A stretch of DNA of 54,426 bases from Desulfatitalea sp. BRH_c12. Its GTDB lineage: Bacteria; Desulfobacterota; Desulfobacteria; Desulfobacterales; Desulfosarcinaceae. Below, piece by piece: positions 7,121-16,893 of this stretch. The translations under genes and the position numbers were made by a program. The notes below the pieces were generated by a model. The model worked only from the letters and a program-made list of their open reading frames with translations. It was not told the origin of the DNA and did no database searches. Location of the stretch: the NCBI GenBank assembly GCA_000961655.1, contig LADR01000080.1, positions 1 to 54,426 on the forward strand, in the 5' to 3' direction. Every line of letters starts with the position of its first letter. Positions within the stretch are counted from its first letter, which is position 1.

Positions 7121-9865
7121 ATGAATTCAAAAGAGTTTCGCAAGAACCTGTCGGTCAATGGCCAGACCTATCATTATTACGACATTCAGGAACTGGAGAC
7201 CCGCAGCATCGCACCTATTAAACGGCTGCCTTTTTCAGTTCGCATACTGGTGGAAAATCTTCTGCGCAAACTGGACGGCCACATCGTCAAGGAAGAAGAC
7301 CTTAAAAAAATCGGATCCTGGCAGAAAACCTATAGCGCCCCTGTGGAGATCCCCTATCATCCGGCGCGCGTTCTGATGCAGGATTTTACCGGCGTTCCGG
7401 CTGTGGTCGATCTGGCCGCGATGCGTGACGCCGTCAAACATCTAGGCGGCGATACCACCCAAATCAATCCACTGGTGCCGGTCGAGTTGATTGTCGATCA
7501 TTCGGTTCAGATCGATTATTTCGGCACAACCCATGCGCTGGAAAAAAACGTGGCCAAAGAGTACGAGCGCAATGGCGAACGGTACAAGCTGCTCAAATGG
7601 GCCCAGAAAAGTTTCGACAACTTCAAAGTCGTCCCGCCCAATTCGGGCATTTGCCACCAGGTCAATCTCGAGCACTTGGGGCGCGTCGTCATCGCCGAGC
7701 AAACGTCCGACGGATGGATCGCTTATCCCGACACCCTCGTCGGCACAGATTCGCACACGACCATGATCAACGCCATCGGCGTCATGGGCTGGGGCGTCGG
7801 CGGCATCGAAGCCGAGGCGGTCATGCTCGGCCAACCTTACTACATGTCCATTCCGGAAGTGATCGGCGTGAAACTCATCGGCCGCCTCAAGGAAGGCATT
7901 ACGGCCACCGACCTTGTCCTTAAAGTCACCGAAGTGTTGCGTAAGAAAGGGGTCGTCGAAAAATTCGTCGAATACTTTGGGCCGGGATTGAAACACCTTT
8001 CGATCCCCGATCGCGCCACGATCGCCAACATGTCACCGGAATACGGCGCCACCATGGGCTTTTTCCCCGTCGATGAACAAACCCTGGATTACCTGCGCAG
8101 CACCGATCGCGACCGGCAGGCGCAACTCGTCGAGGCCTATACCAAAGCCACAGGCCTTTTTTATACCGACTCCCAGAACCCGGAGTACACCGAAATTCTG
8201 GAAATCGACTTATCCGCTATCGAGCTCTCGCTGGCCGGCCCGGCCCGGCCCCAGGACCGCATCCCGCTGTCGGGCATGAAAGAGGCTTTTGCCAAAACAC
8301 TCGGCTGCGCGTACAACCGGCAGGCCGAACTGGAAGCCATCACGCGCTTAGGGGATGAATCCGGCAACGCCAATGGGCGGTTAGGTCAATGCACCCCCCT
8401 GGCACAGCGCGAAATCGACATTGTCCTGAACAATCAGCAGACGAAAATCGGTGACGGTCATGTTGTGATCGCTGCGATCACCTCGTGCACCAACACCTCC
8501 AACCCGCATGTCCTGATCGGTGCCGGACTGCTGGCCAAGGCGGCCGTGGAACGCGGCCTGAAAGTCCCTCCCACGGTTAAAACCTCCCTGGCGCCCGGAT
8601 CCCGGGTCGTCATCGACTATCTGCAAGAAAGCGGCCTTTTGCCCTACCTCGAAGCGCTCGGTTTCCATCTGGCGGCTTTCGGGTGTACCACGTGCATCGG
8701 CAACAGCGGCCCACTGGCGCCGGCCATTGAACAGGCCATCGTCGACAACGATCTTAACGTGGCGGCCGTTCTGTCTGGCAACCGCAACTTCGAAGCGCGC
8801 ATTCATGCGCACATCAAATCCAATTTTCTGGCTTCGCCCATGCTGGTGGTAGCCTACGCTTTGGCCGGACGCATCGATATCGACCCAACCACGGAACCCT
8901 TGGGGCTCGACCCCAACGGCGGTCCGGTTTATCTCGATGACCTGTGGCCTTCGTTCGACGCCATCGATGCCTTGGTCGTCAAGTATGTCCGGCAGGATTT
9001 GTATGCCAAAGAATACGGCCGCATCTTCGAAGGCGATCAGTTCTGGAAAGCCTTGCAGGTGACCGAAAGCGCCACCTATGCCTGGGATGCGGATTCCACG
9101 TACATCAAGCGACCGCCCTACTTCGACGATTTCAAATTGAAACCCGAAGCCAATGTCGGCATTGAAAACGCACGCGCCTTCTTACTGCTCGGCGATAGCG
9201 TTACCACAGACCACATCTCTCCGGCCGGCGGCATTCCGGAGAAGTACCCCGCCGGCCAGCACCTCATCGCCCAAGGTGTTCCGCCAGCCGAGTTCAACTC
9301 CTATGGATCGCGCCGTGGCAACCATGAAGTCATGATGCGCGGCACCTTTGCCAATGTGCGTATCAAAAATAAAATGCTGGCTCCCAAAGAGGGGGGCTGG
9401 ACGCTGAAGTATCCCGAAAAAGAAGAGTTGTTCAATTATGAGGCCGCCATGCAGTACAAAGCGCAAGGGGTCCCGCTGATTGTCGTGGGCGGCAAGGAGT
9501 ACGGCACCGGATCCTCGCGCGACTGGGCCGCCAAGGGCACCACTTTGCTGGGCATCCAGGCCGTGCTGGCCGAGTCCTTCGAACGCATCCACCGCAACAA
9601 TCTGGTCGGCATGGGCGTTCTGCCCTTGGTGTTCAAACCCGGAGAAAACGCGCAGACCTTGGGATTGGACGGCAGTGAGGTTTACGCGGTGGCTGGCACC
9701 CAGGATATTACGCCCCGCCAGGTGCTGACCATTCGCGCTGTCAAGGAAGACGGCAAACTTATCACCTTCCAGGCGATCGCCCGGCTCGACACCGAAGTGG
9801 ACGTCATCTACTTCCAGCACGGCGGTATCCTGCCCTATGTCCTGCGCAAACTGATGAACGTTTAA
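7121..9865 (+). CDS. acnA: Aconitate hydratase (AcnA/IRP1 type)
   Basis: Full-length aconitase of 914 residues that interconverts citrate and isocitrate through cis-aconitate in the TCA cycle in the cytoplasm. Start ATG 7121 is fixed by AAGGAG five bases upstream; 31 extra in-frame codons lie before it but lack a ribosome site. Signature segments include SHTTMINAIGVMGWGVGGIE, the first cluster cysteine in SCTNTSNP (residues about 455-462), the two further 4Fe-4S ligands in GCTTCIGNSGPL, TDHISPAG and the C-terminal swivel domain GGKEYGTGSSRDWAAKG. Length and motifs match the AcnA/IRP1 branch, not AcnB. It is monocistronic and faces galE, with a hairpin terminator between. Confidence 0.97.
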   Translation: MNSKEFRKNLSVNGQTYHYYDIQELETRSIAPIKRLPFSVRILVENLLRKLDGHIVKEEDLKKIGSWQKTYSAPVEIPYHPARVLMQDFTGVPAVVDLAAMRDAVKHLGGDTTQINPLVPVELIVDHSVQIDYFGTTHALEKNVAKEYERNGERYKLLKWAQKSFDNFKVVPPNSGICHQVNLEHLGRVVIAEQTSDGWIAYPDTLVGTDSHTTMINAIGVMGWGVGGIEAEAVMLGQPYYMSIPEVIGVKLIGRLKEGITATDLVLKVTEVLRKKGVVEKFVEYFGPGLKHLSIPDRATIANMSPEYGATMGFFPVDEQTLDYLRSTDRDRQAQLVEAYTKATGLFYTDSQNPEYTEILEIDLSAIELSLAGPARPQDRIPLSGMKEAFAKTLGCAYNRQAELEAITRLGDESGNANGRLGQCTPLAQREIDIVLNNQQTKIGDGHVVIAAITSCTNTSNPHVLIGAGLLAKAAVERGLKVPPTVKTSLAPGSRVVIDYLQESGLLPYLEALGFHLAAFGCTTCIGNSGPLAPAIEQAIVDNDLNVAAVLSGNRNFEARIHAHIKSNFLASPMLVVAYALAGRIDIDPTTEPLGLDPNGGPVYLDDLWPSFDAIDALVVKYVRQDLYAKEYGRIFEGDQFWKALQVTESATYAWDADSTYIKRPPYFDDFKLKPEANVGIENARAFLLLGDSVTTDHISPAGGIPEKYPAGQHLIAQGVPPAEFNSYGSRRGNHEVMMRGTFANVRIKNKMLAPKEGGWTLKYPEKEELFNYEAAMQYKAQGVPLIVVGGKEYGTGSSRDWAAKGTTLLGIQAVLAESFERIHRNNLVGMGVLPLVFKPGENAQTLGLDGSEVYAVAGTQDITPRQVLTIRAVKEDGKLITFQAIARLDTEVDVIYFQHGGILPYVLRKLMNV

Positions 9866-9874
9866 AACACCAAA

Positions 9875-9912
9875 CCCCGCGATCCCCATCATGATGCATG
9901 GAGATTGCGGGG
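9875..9912. terminator. Terminator between acnA and galE
   Basis: CCCCGCGATCCCCAT at 9875-9889 pairs with ATGGAGATTGCGGGG at 9898-9912 with two mismatches. It starts 9 bases after the acnA stop and lies ahead of the convergent galE end, so it may serve both strands. Confidence 0.7.
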
Positions 9913-9943
9913 CTTGATCCCACGATGTTCCTTGACCTCGAGA

Positions 9944-10915
9944 TCAGCCTTGCCTGGCGTGCCAGCGCCAAGCGGAATCGATCATGGCGTCCAAGCTTTC
10001 GTATTTGGGCTTCCAACCCAATGTGGCTCTGATCTTATCCGAATCAGCCACCAGCGCCGCCGGATCACCCGGACGCCGGTCGCAGGCCACGGCCACAATA
10101 TCCCTGCCGGTCACCCGGCATGCCGTTTCAATCACCTGTCTGACCGAGTGGCCGACGCTGTTGCCAAGATTGAACACGTCGCTGCCGCAGCCATCCCCCA
10201 GCGCCTCCAGGGCCAGCAGATGGGCGCGGGCCAAATCGCACACATGCACATAGTCGCGCAGACAGGTGCCGTCCGGGGTCGCATAGTCCGTGCCGAAAAT
10301 CTTGACCGACGCCCCCGCCAGGGCGGCTTTCAAAACCAGCGGGATCAGGTGCGACTCGGGATCGTGCGCTTCTCCGATGCTACCGGACGGATCGGCGCCG
10401 GCGGCATTGAAATAACGCAAGCAGATTGCGCGCAAGCCATTGGCGCGGCCGCAGTCCGCCAGCATGCGCTCGATGCTCAACTTGGTGTTGCCATACGGAT
10501 TGGTCGGCCGGCAGGGATGCGCTTCGGTGATCGGCACGTGCTCAGGCTCGCCATACACGGCGGCCGTGGAAGAGAAGATAAAGCGTTCAACCCCATGGCG
10601 CTGCATCGCTTCGAGCAGCGCCACTGTCTCACTCACATTGTTCCGGTAGTATTTGAGCGGCACCTGCATCGACTCCCCAACCAGGGAAAACGCGGCAAAA
10701 TGCATCACGGCAAAGATCTTGTGCGTGCTGAAAACGCAATCGAGCAATTCTGCGTCGCCAAGATTCCCCTGGACAAAAACGCCGCCTGTCACCAACCGGC
10801 GATGCCCCGTGGAAAGATCATCGAGAACCACAACAGCATAGCCCTCATCGAGCAACAATTTGACCATATGGCTGCCAATGTACCCCGCGCCGCCCACAAC
10901 CAGAATTGTCTCCAT
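9944..10915 (-). CDS. galE: UDP-glucose 4-epimerase
   Basis: Extended short-chain dehydrogenase of 323 residues that interconverts UDP-glucose and UDP-galactose, supplying sugar nucleotides for surface polysaccharide. The NAD-binding Rossmann motif VGGAGYIGSH is at the N-terminus. The catalytic SSTAAVYGEP serine region and the YxxxK pair in NPYGNTK are present, followed by the substrate-binding YFNAAGADPSG and the TPDGTCLRDYVHV segment typical of GalE. The length is slightly short of the usual 330-340. It lies 62 bases downstream of rlmD on the same strand; its product may feed the polysaccharide locus further along the window. Confidence 0.95.
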   Translation of the reverse strand: METILVVGGAGYIGSHMVKLLLDEGYAVVVLDDLSTGHRRLVTGGVFVQGNLGDAELLDCVFSTHKIFAVMHFAAFSLVGESMQVPLKYYRNNVSETVALLEAMQRHGVERFIFSSTAAVYGEPEHVPITEAHPCRPTNPYGNTKLSIERMLADCGRANGLRAICLRYFNAAGADPSGSIGEAHDPESHLIPLVLKAALAGASVKIFGTDYATPDGTCLRDYVHVCDLARAHLLALEALGDGCGSDVFNLGNSVGHSVRQVIETACRVTGRDIVAVACDRRPGDPAALVADSDKIRATLGWKPKYESLDAMIDSAWRWHARQG

Positions 10916-10977
10916 TATCCATCCGATCTGCTCGCAAGTGTTCAGTCCATATGCTTTGGCCTTGGGCCCAACTGCTG

Positions 10978-12366
10978 CTATCGCTTGACCAAGCGCGCCA
11001 CGGCCTCGATATGGAACGTGTGCGGAAACATATCTACCGGCTGCACCTCTGCCACGGTATAAGCCTCTTTGAGCAGCAGCATGTCCCGTGCCATGGTGGC
11101 CGGATTGCAGGAGACATAAACGATGCGCTCCGGCGCCAATGCCATGACTTGTTTAACGACATCCTCGTGCATGCCCGATCTGGGGGGATCGATGATCAGC
11201 ACGTCCGGACGGACGTCCAGTTCCGGCAAGGTGCGGCGGATATCACCAACGATGAAACGGCAGTTGTCCACCCCGTTGCGCAGACAGTTGCGCCGGGCAT
11301 CTTCGACCGCGCCGGCGACGACCTCCATGCCGACCACTTCCTTGGCCGCCGAAGCCAGGTAGATGGCGATGGTCCCTGTACCGCAATACAGATCCAGAAC
11401 GGTTTCACTGCCCTGCAGGCCGGCATAATTCTTGACCGTTTCGTACAGGCGGTGGGCGCCGCGGGTGTTGGTCTGAAAAAAAGAGTTGGCCGACAGTTCG
11501 AATTCGAACGGGCCGATGCGCTCCAATATCACTGGTTGCCCGGCCAGCAGCAACTCGTATTCCCCGATAGCGATCGACGCGCTGCGGGCACTGATGTTGT
11601 TGACGACCGACACGACCGCCGGGTATTTTTCAACGAGCATGTCCGCCAGCGGTTGCACCGCGCCGCGCTGCTCGCTGGCCGTAACGATGTTCACCATCCA
11701 GTGATCATAAGCCACCGAATGGCGTAAAACCAGAAAACGCCAGAACCCCTCGTGACTGCGCAAGCCGTACATGGGCAACCCCGAGGCTTTCATGTAGCGT
11801 TTTACATCGGACAAGATGCGGTTGCCAAGTTCCGGCTGCAGCAGACATGCCTCTATGTCGAGCACTTTGTCGAAAGTGCCCGGCACATGCAGGCCCAGGG
11901 CGGGTTCGTCGGGTCGCTCGCCCTCGCCCATCTCCTCAGGCATCCGCCAGCGCCGCGTGGCACATGAAAATTCCATTTTATTGCGATAACCGAATACCTT
12001 TTCGCTGCCGATGGTCGGATGCACCGGAACATCCTTCATCAGTGCGATGTGTTCGAAGGCCTCGCGCACATGCTGTTGTTTGAATGCTATCTGATGTTCA
12101 TAGCCAAGAAACTGCCACTTGCACCCCCCGCAGACCCCGCTGTACGGAGAAAGCGCAGGAACGCGCAACGGCGAGGGTTGCAACATTTCCACGACCCTGG
12201 CTTCGGCATAATTTTTCTTTTTCTTGATAATGCGCGCCGTCACACGGTCCTGGGGAACGGTCTGGTCCACGAACACCGCAAACCCGTCCACACGCGTAAT
12301 CCCCTTGCCGCCGAAAGCGATTTGAGCGATCTCAAGATCGATCAGTTGTCCCTTTTTAAGTCCCAT
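10978..12366 (-). CDS. rlmD: 23S rRNA (uracil-C5)-methyltransferase, RumA/RlmD family
   Basis: SAM-dependent RNA methyltransferase of about 462 residues that would make m5U in 23S rRNA (U1939 in E. coli numbering for RlmD). An N-terminal TRAM domain (KKGQLIDLEIAQIAFGGKGITRV) is followed by 4Fe-4S cysteines in CGGCKWQFLGY. The central domain contains NSFFQTN, the SAM-binding motif VLDLYCGTGTIA, and the catalytic C-terminal motifs IDPPRSGM and YVSCNPATMARD, where the cysteine is the nucleophile. The start is uncertain: ATG 12366 fits the family, while GTG 12378 adds four residues; neither has a strong ribosome site. The exact target (747 or 1939) is not decidable here. Confidence 0.9.
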   Translation of the reverse strand: MGLKKGQLIDLEIAQIAFGGKGITRVDGFAVFVDQTVPQDRVTARIIKKKKNYAEARVVEMLQPSPLRVPALSPYSGVCGGCKWQFLGYEHQIAFKQQHVREAFEHIALMKDVPVHPTIGSEKVFGYRNKMEFSCATRRWRMPEEMGEGERPDEPALGLHVPGTFDKVLDIEACLLQPELGNRILSDVKRYMKASGLPMYGLRSHEGFWRFLVLRHSVAYDHWMVNIVTASEQRGAVQPLADMLVEKYPAVVSVVNNISARSASIAIGEYELLLAGQPVILERIGPFEFELSANSFFQTNTRGAHRLYETVKNYAGLQGSETVLDLYCGTGTIAIYLASAAKEVVGMEVVAGAVEDARRNCLRNGVDNCRFIVGDIRRTLPELDVRPDVLIIDPPRSGMHEDVVKQVMALAPERIVYVSCNPATMARDMLLLKEAYTVAEVQPVDMFPHTFHIEAVARLVKR

Positions 12367-12499
12367 GGTATAGATCACATCTACTTTCTACCAGATATGG
12401 CAGTACGATAGTATAAGATCGACAGACGACCTTTGCTTTGCACTTTACCCTTTCCACTTTCAATGCCGGCCCAGCCGGCGCACAAAGGATCTGCTTTCC

Positions 12500-13237
12500 A
12501 TGTCCACCGAGGAAACCATTCGCTTCATGTCCGACGGCTTGCAATTGACCGGCACCCTGCACTGCCCGGAACAACAGACCATCGCAGCCGTCATCGGCTG
12601 CCACGGCTTGCTGGCCAACCGGCACTCCCCCAAACAGATCGCCCTGGCCGAGGCTCTCAACCATATCGGCATTGCCTATCTGCGTTTCGATCACCGCGGC
12701 TGCGGCGACAGTCAGGGACGCATTGTGCCGGCATCCTTGCTGGCCGACCGCTGCCGCGATCTATACCATGCTGTCGAGATAATGAAAACCCGCTTGGCGC
12801 CGGACATCCCGGTCGGCATGTTCGGCAGCAGCTTCGGCGGAACAGTCGTTATCGCCACCGCTGCGGTGCATCCCGTCCCGGCGGTGGTCACCTATGCCGC
12901 GCCTGTTCACAGCCAAGCCATCCAGAAGCCGAGCAGCCAGCAAATCCAAGCCCATCATGCCCTCACCCAGCAAGATGCGGACGCTTTCAGCTTCGACATC
13001 AGCCGGCATGCGGCCGCCATGCGCAATATCCTGGTGGTGCATTGCCAGGGAGACGAAATCGTCCCCAGCGACCACGCCCGGCAAATTCACGCCGCCTCCG
13101 GGGAACCCAAGCAGATCATCATCTTCGATAACGGCGATCACCGCATGAGCGATGCAGGCGACCAGAGGCACTTTGTCGAGGCATGCGTCGCGTGGTACCG
13201 ACGGTTTTTCGAAAACACGGCAGGGATTCAGGCGTGA
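12500..13237 (+). CDS. Alpha/beta hydrolase
   Basis: Cytoplasmic serine hydrolase of 245 residues, divergent from rlmD. It shows the alpha/beta fold signature: oxyanion-side HG in GCHGLLANRHS, the RFDHRGCGDSQG turn, the nucleophile elbow GSSFGG (Ser near residue 113) and the catalytic histidine in NGDHRMSD (about residue 217). An acidic member is likely in CQGDEIVPSDHA (about 186). The best family match by eye is the osmotically inducible or acyl-peptide-like small hydrolases; the substrate is unknown. ATG 12500 follows AAAGGA. A MITE-like element lies immediately downstream. Confidence 0.85.
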   Translation: MSTEETIRFMSDGLQLTGTLHCPEQQTIAAVIGCHGLLANRHSPKQIALAEALNHIGIAYLRFDHRGCGDSQGRIVPASLLADRCRDLYHAVEIMKTRLAPDIPVGMFGSSFGGTVVIATAAVHPVPAVVTYAAPVHSQAIQKPSSQQIQAHHALTQQDADAFSFDISRHAAAMRNILVVHCQGDEIVPSDHARQIHAASGEPKQIIIFDNGDHRMSDAGDQRHFVEACVAWYRRFFENTAGIQA

Positions 13238-13270
13238 TGCTTTCGTAGAAAAGGCAAGTTTGACGGCATT

Positions 13271-13447
13271 GTAAAAAGTCGCGTTTCATCCGGTAGGGGC
13301 GAACCTTGTGTTCGCCCGCGTCCAACGCACGGGCATCCTAAACATAAACGCACCCCCCATAAAACGCACCGGGCGAACACAAGGTTCGCCCCTACAGCTT
13401 GAACGACGATTCCAGACCTATTCGAATGGCAGTTGTCGACTTTTTAC
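13271..13447. repeat. MITE-like nested inverted repeat, copy 2
   Basis: The outer arms GTAAAAAGTCG (13271-13281) and CGACTTTTTAC (13437-13447) are perfect reverse complements. Inside them a perfect 26-bp pair (13293-13318 and 13370-13395) carries the GTAGGGGCGAACC edge shared with copy 1 at 6573-6715. The 177-base element has no coding capacity and sits in the gap between convergent genes. It looks like a non-autonomous mobile or REP-like element. Confidence 0.8.
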
Positions 13448-13474
13448 GAGATCATCAAGATTGGCCGGCGAAAT

Positions 13475-13897
13475 CTACGTTTTCCGGGCGGTATGGGTTC
13501 TGATGATCTCTTCCTGATATCTGCTCAATTTGGTTTCGAATTGAACGGCGATACCCGGATTTTCCGCGCGCACAATCTTGCCGGCGATCTTGAAGTGGCT
13601 TTGCGATGGCGGCAAGGTAAACGTCAGAGAAATGGTTTCACCTATCCGAAAAGGTTCCCTGGTTTCGATGAACACCCCACCCTTGCTCATATCTTGTATG
13701 AAATCGCGATAAATCCGCTTCTGATCGGCGTAATCCACTGGGATCAAACAAGGGATGCGTTCATCCGCGCGCTGCTCCTTCTGTTGCCATTCAAGCAGCA
13801 GATCGACAAGTACCTGCTTTTTCTCGTCCGAGAGACCCTCCACCAATGATCGGATACGTTCATTGATATCCAGACCCTTTGCATTGCCCTTTTCCAT
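13475..13897 (-). CDS. PilZ-domain protein (probable c-di-GMP receptor)
   Basis: Protein of 140 residues; ATG 13897 follows GAGGG. The N-terminal third (DINERIRSLVEGLSDEKKQVLVDLLLEWQQK) is helical. Residues about 45-130 form a PilZ domain: basic RADERIPC provides an RxxxR-like c-di-GMP site, DMSKGG matches the D/NxSxxG motif, and the barrel continues IGETISLTFTLP and IAGKIVRAENPGIAVQFE. PilZ proteins bind cyclic di-GMP and often control motility or polysaccharide secretion. It follows the PrsT-like gene on the same strand (162-base gap), which links it to the exopolysaccharide system. Confidence 0.9.
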   Translation of the reverse strand: MEKGNAKGLDINERIRSLVEGLSDEKKQVLVDLLLEWQQKEQRADERIPCLIPVDYADQKRIYRDFIQDMSKGGVFIETREPFRIGETISLTFTLPPSQSHFKIAGKIVRAENPGIAVQFETKLSRYQEEIIRTHTARKT

Positions 13898-14059
13898 TTC
13901 AGCACCCTCGAAAACCGCACAAGTGAATAAGAATTTCTCCGCCCAACGATCATCTATCAGGATCTTTTAGAGTTATGAATTTACAAATTGTATTGAAAGC
14001 AAAAAGTCATCCGCGGCGCGCCCCGGAATAGCCGACACGCCGACATGTCACGTTTAAGA

Positions 14060-16333
14060 TTACAGGTCCATCAGAATTTTCCGGGCCATTTCCGCCCCAT
14101 CGAAAGCCTCATCGAGTTTCAGTGCCTGCGACAGGTGTTCCCTGGCCGATTCATAATCCTCTTTTTTATAGTAGGCCAAGCCCAGGTGATAATGCACGCT
14201 GGCGTTGTTGGGCAGCTTTTCGATGCTGTCCACAAATTCCGCGATGGCGCTGTCGTACAGCCCGCGCTTGTAGTAGACCCAACCCAAAGTATCCATCACG
14301 CTTGGGTCCTGAGGTAGCTTTTCCTTGGCCTTTTGCGCCAGCATCAGCGCCTCATCTAACTTATCCGACTGTTCCGCCAGCAGGAAAGCCAAATTGTTGG
14401 CTGCCGGTGCAAAAGAATCATCGATCCGCAAAACCTCGCGATAATGCTTTTCAGATGCACCGAATTTTTTTTGGGTATCGTACAAGGTGCCCAACAACAT
14501 GTGCGGGCCGACCATATTGGGATTTTTTTGCAACATCGCATCGTATTGGGCAATCGCCTTGTCGATCTGCCTGCGCTGCAAATACAACTGCGCCAAACCG
14601 AAGTAGGGCTGGGTAAAATTAGCGTATGCGGCAATAGCGGATTGGTAAGCGCTTTCAGCCTTGCCGCCCATATCCTGATCGGCATACAAACGCCCTTTCA
14701 GGTTCAGGATAAATGCCTGATGAAACGGAGATTCCTTGACCAGGTCCATTTGCCGCTCGCAACGCGCCAGGGCGGTCTCGAAATCATTGCGAGACGCATA
14801 AATACCGACAATCTGCGCCAGCACATCCAACTGCCCCTTATCCAAGGCCAAGGCCTTTTCAAAACTGGCCAGTGCGCCCGCGTTGTCAGCCCCGACCCGC
14901 AGCAGCATACCCTGCAAAACAAACCCGTAGGCGTTGTCCGGCTGCATCGCAATCATGCGGCCGATGACCGTTTGGGCCTCTTTCAACTTGGATTGCCCCA
15001 TATAAGCCCTGCCCAGGATTGAATGGGCCTGGTAATGGGCCGGCAACACCTCCAAGACCTGCCTGGCATTCTTTTCGGCACCCGTAAAATCGCGTTCTTT
15101 TAAATAAAGGTCCGCGCGCAGCAATTTGGCCCGCAGATCCTTGGGGTTCAGTTCAATCGATTTGGCCAGAACCGATTTGGCGACCTGCCGATCGCCTTTG
15201 CCCAGCAGCGCCAGCGCTTTGAAATAGTATGCCCGTCCGTCGTTCGCATCCTGAGCGATAACCTGATCGAACTGGGCCACCGCATCGTTCCATTTGCGCT
15301 CGGACACCAAAATTTCCCCCTTCAGCATCAGTGCCGGCAGAAATTTCGGGCGCTCGGATAAAATTTTTTCAATATAGCCGTTGGCCTCATCGATCTCTCT
15401 GATTTTGAAAAAGAACTGGGCCGCGCTGATCAGCGTGCCGGCGTCATCCGGTTTGATTTCGACTGTTTTGCGATACATGGCCCTGGCCGAATCGGTCTGC
15501 CCCGTCGTTTCATAAAAACGGGCCGTCGTCAGATAAGCCCCAGCCGATTGGGAATCGATATCGATGGCCTTCAAAAAAGCCTTTTCGGCGGCATCATACT
15601 TTTTTTGTTGTGCATACAAATTGCCCTGGGCAATTCGCAAATCGGCACTGTCGGGATTGGCCGCAATGCCGTTCAGGATTTCTTGTTCAGCGCGCCCATA
15701 CTCTTTTTGCGACGCATAAAAGCCGACCATTGCCAACCACAGCTTGATGTCCTTTGCATCCAACGCCTGCGCCCTTTGCAGATACGCCTCAGCCTCGTTG
15801 CGCTTATCCTGGTGCAACAAAATACTGGCCATACCGATATAGGCACGCGTTTGCCGGGCATCCAACGCGATAATTTTCGAAAAAGCCTCGGCAGCCGCTT
15901 CACGCTTGCCCTGTAGATCATTCAACCCGGCCGACAGATAGAGCGCTTCAATATGGTTCGGATTCAGATCGAGCAGTGTCCGGACATGCTTTTCCGATTC
16001 TTCGAAGTTGCGCGCCAGCATGTAAAAAGTAGCCAGCCGCAATAACGCTTCCTGGTTTGTGGCATCCAACTTGACCACGGTTGCATAGGCACTGAAAGCG
16101 CCTTGCGGATTCTCCGATTTCAGATAGGCTTCCCCCAATTTGAGGTGGGCCGGCACCGACTGCGGATCGATTTGAATCACGTTCTTTAAATGAATTTCGG
16201 CGACCTTGTAATCGCCCTTTTCCATCGCTTCAGCCGCCTGGGCCATAAACTTCGCTTTTTTATCGTCATCCGACGCACACGCCGTCAGAATCATAGCGAC
16301 TGCAAGCAAGAGAATCCATCGCCCAAACCGCAT
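14060..16333 (-). CDS. prsT: TPR-repeat lipoprotein, PrsT-like (XrtA/PEP-CTERM system)
   Basis: Lipoprotein of 757 residues; ATG 16333 is chosen because AGGAGG lies 6 bases upstream. The signal peptide ends in a lipobox (LLAVAMILTACASD, Cys about residue 19). The rest is about twenty tetratricopeptide repeats, for example GDYKVAEIHLKNVIQIDPQS and VMDTLGWVYYKRGLYDSAIA near the end. The size and layout match PrsT, the TPR protein of exosortase A / EPS export systems, where it probably acts as a periplasmic scaffold for polysaccharide assembly or export. It is distant from the exosortase gene but in the same window. A generic TPR lipoprotein is the alternative. Confidence 0.8.
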   Translation of the reverse strand: MRFGRWILLLAVAMILTACASDDDKKAKFMAQAAEAMEKGDYKVAEIHLKNVIQIDPQSVPAHLKLGEAYLKSENPQGAFSAYATVVKLDATNQEALLRLATFYMLARNFEESEKHVRTLLDLNPNHIEALYLSAGLNDLQGKREAAAEAFSKIIALDARQTRAYIGMASILLHQDKRNEAEAYLQRAQALDAKDIKLWLAMVGFYASQKEYGRAEQEILNGIAANPDSADLRIAQGNLYAQQKKYDAAEKAFLKAIDIDSQSAGAYLTTARFYETTGQTDSARAMYRKTVEIKPDDAGTLISAAQFFFKIREIDEANGYIEKILSERPKFLPALMLKGEILVSERKWNDAVAQFDQVIAQDANDGRAYYFKALALLGKGDRQVAKSVLAKSIELNPKDLRAKLLRADLYLKERDFTGAEKNARQVLEVLPAHYQAHSILGRAYMGQSKLKEAQTVIGRMIAMQPDNAYGFVLQGMLLRVGADNAGALASFEKALALDKGQLDVLAQIVGIYASRNDFETALARCERQMDLVKESPFHQAFILNLKGRLYADQDMGGKAESAYQSAIAAYANFTQPYFGLAQLYLQRRQIDKAIAQYDAMLQKNPNMVGPHMLLGTLYDTQKKFGASEKHYREVLRIDDSFAPAANNLAFLLAEQSDKLDEALMLAQKAKEKLPQDPSVMDTLGWVYYKRGLYDSAIAEFVDSIEKLPNNASVHYHLGLAYYKKEDYESAREHLSQALKLDEAFDGAEMARKILMDL

Positions 16334-16893
16334 ATGCAACCTCCTACAGGACATCGGCTTCGTTGTTGATCTCCACCGGGATACTCGATTCGATCATGTT
16401 ATCTAGCACATTCATGCTCTCAATACAATTTATTGATCGCTTGCTACCATGCCGGCTTAAAACCCCTCTCGATCAAGCGTGATTGTGGAATTATTTTCTC
16501 AATTATACCCATCCAGTTCCATAATTTTCTATCTTTTTTCTTTCAGAAAAGCCTATCTCAAGGATGTATTTCTCGATGACTATCTATATACTTCTGTATT
16601 TACGTTATTTTTTAATATGGCACACGACTTGCTATGTATTTGGCATTTGTATCTTATGGGATACCGTCTGGTTGCAATGCCTACCATTGAACAGGGCCGG
16701 CACAAAATGGGTATAAGTTTAAGATCATCATTTGGAAAACCTGCAAAAGAGCGGCTGAAATGGTCCGAAATGAAATCTTCATCGTTGATATGCTTTTTTC
16801 CCACTTCCTACTGAGACACGCATCGGACACTGCCAGCCAATTACCGAAAGAGAAGATCATTTTTAACCCAACTGTAAAAGAAGAGGTAAAATC
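16334..16893. other. 560-base intergenic region with a sigma-54 promoter
   Basis: AT-rich and without a convincing gene. It separates the divergent PrsT-like and VWA genes. The sigma-54 element at 16618-16633 points toward the VWA gene, leaving a long leader of about 250 bases. No conserved RNA structure was recognised in that leader. Confidence 0.5.
16618..16633 (+). promoter_or_regulatory. Candidate sigma-54 (-24/-12) promoter of the VWA lipoprotein gene
   Basis: TGGCACACGACTTGCT matches the consensus TGGCACGNNNNTTGCW at every conserved position except the variable G, with GG and GC separated by exactly 10 bases. It lies 260 bases upstream of the ATG at 16894. A required enhancer-binding activator such as PrsR is known for PEP-CTERM systems but is not in this window. 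Confidence 0.65.

Noticed and set aside
9182-9892. Long reverse-strand open frame inside acnA
   Set aside because: It is a shadow of the GC-rich aconitase coding sequence; no domain or ribosome site supports it.
9905-11062. 385-codon forward frame across galE and rlmD
   Set aside because: Antisense to two well-supported genes, with no family resemblance in its translation.
16479-16814. 111-codon forward frame upstream of the VWA gene
   Set aside because: AT-rich with no domain or ribosome site, and it overlaps the sigma-54 promoter.
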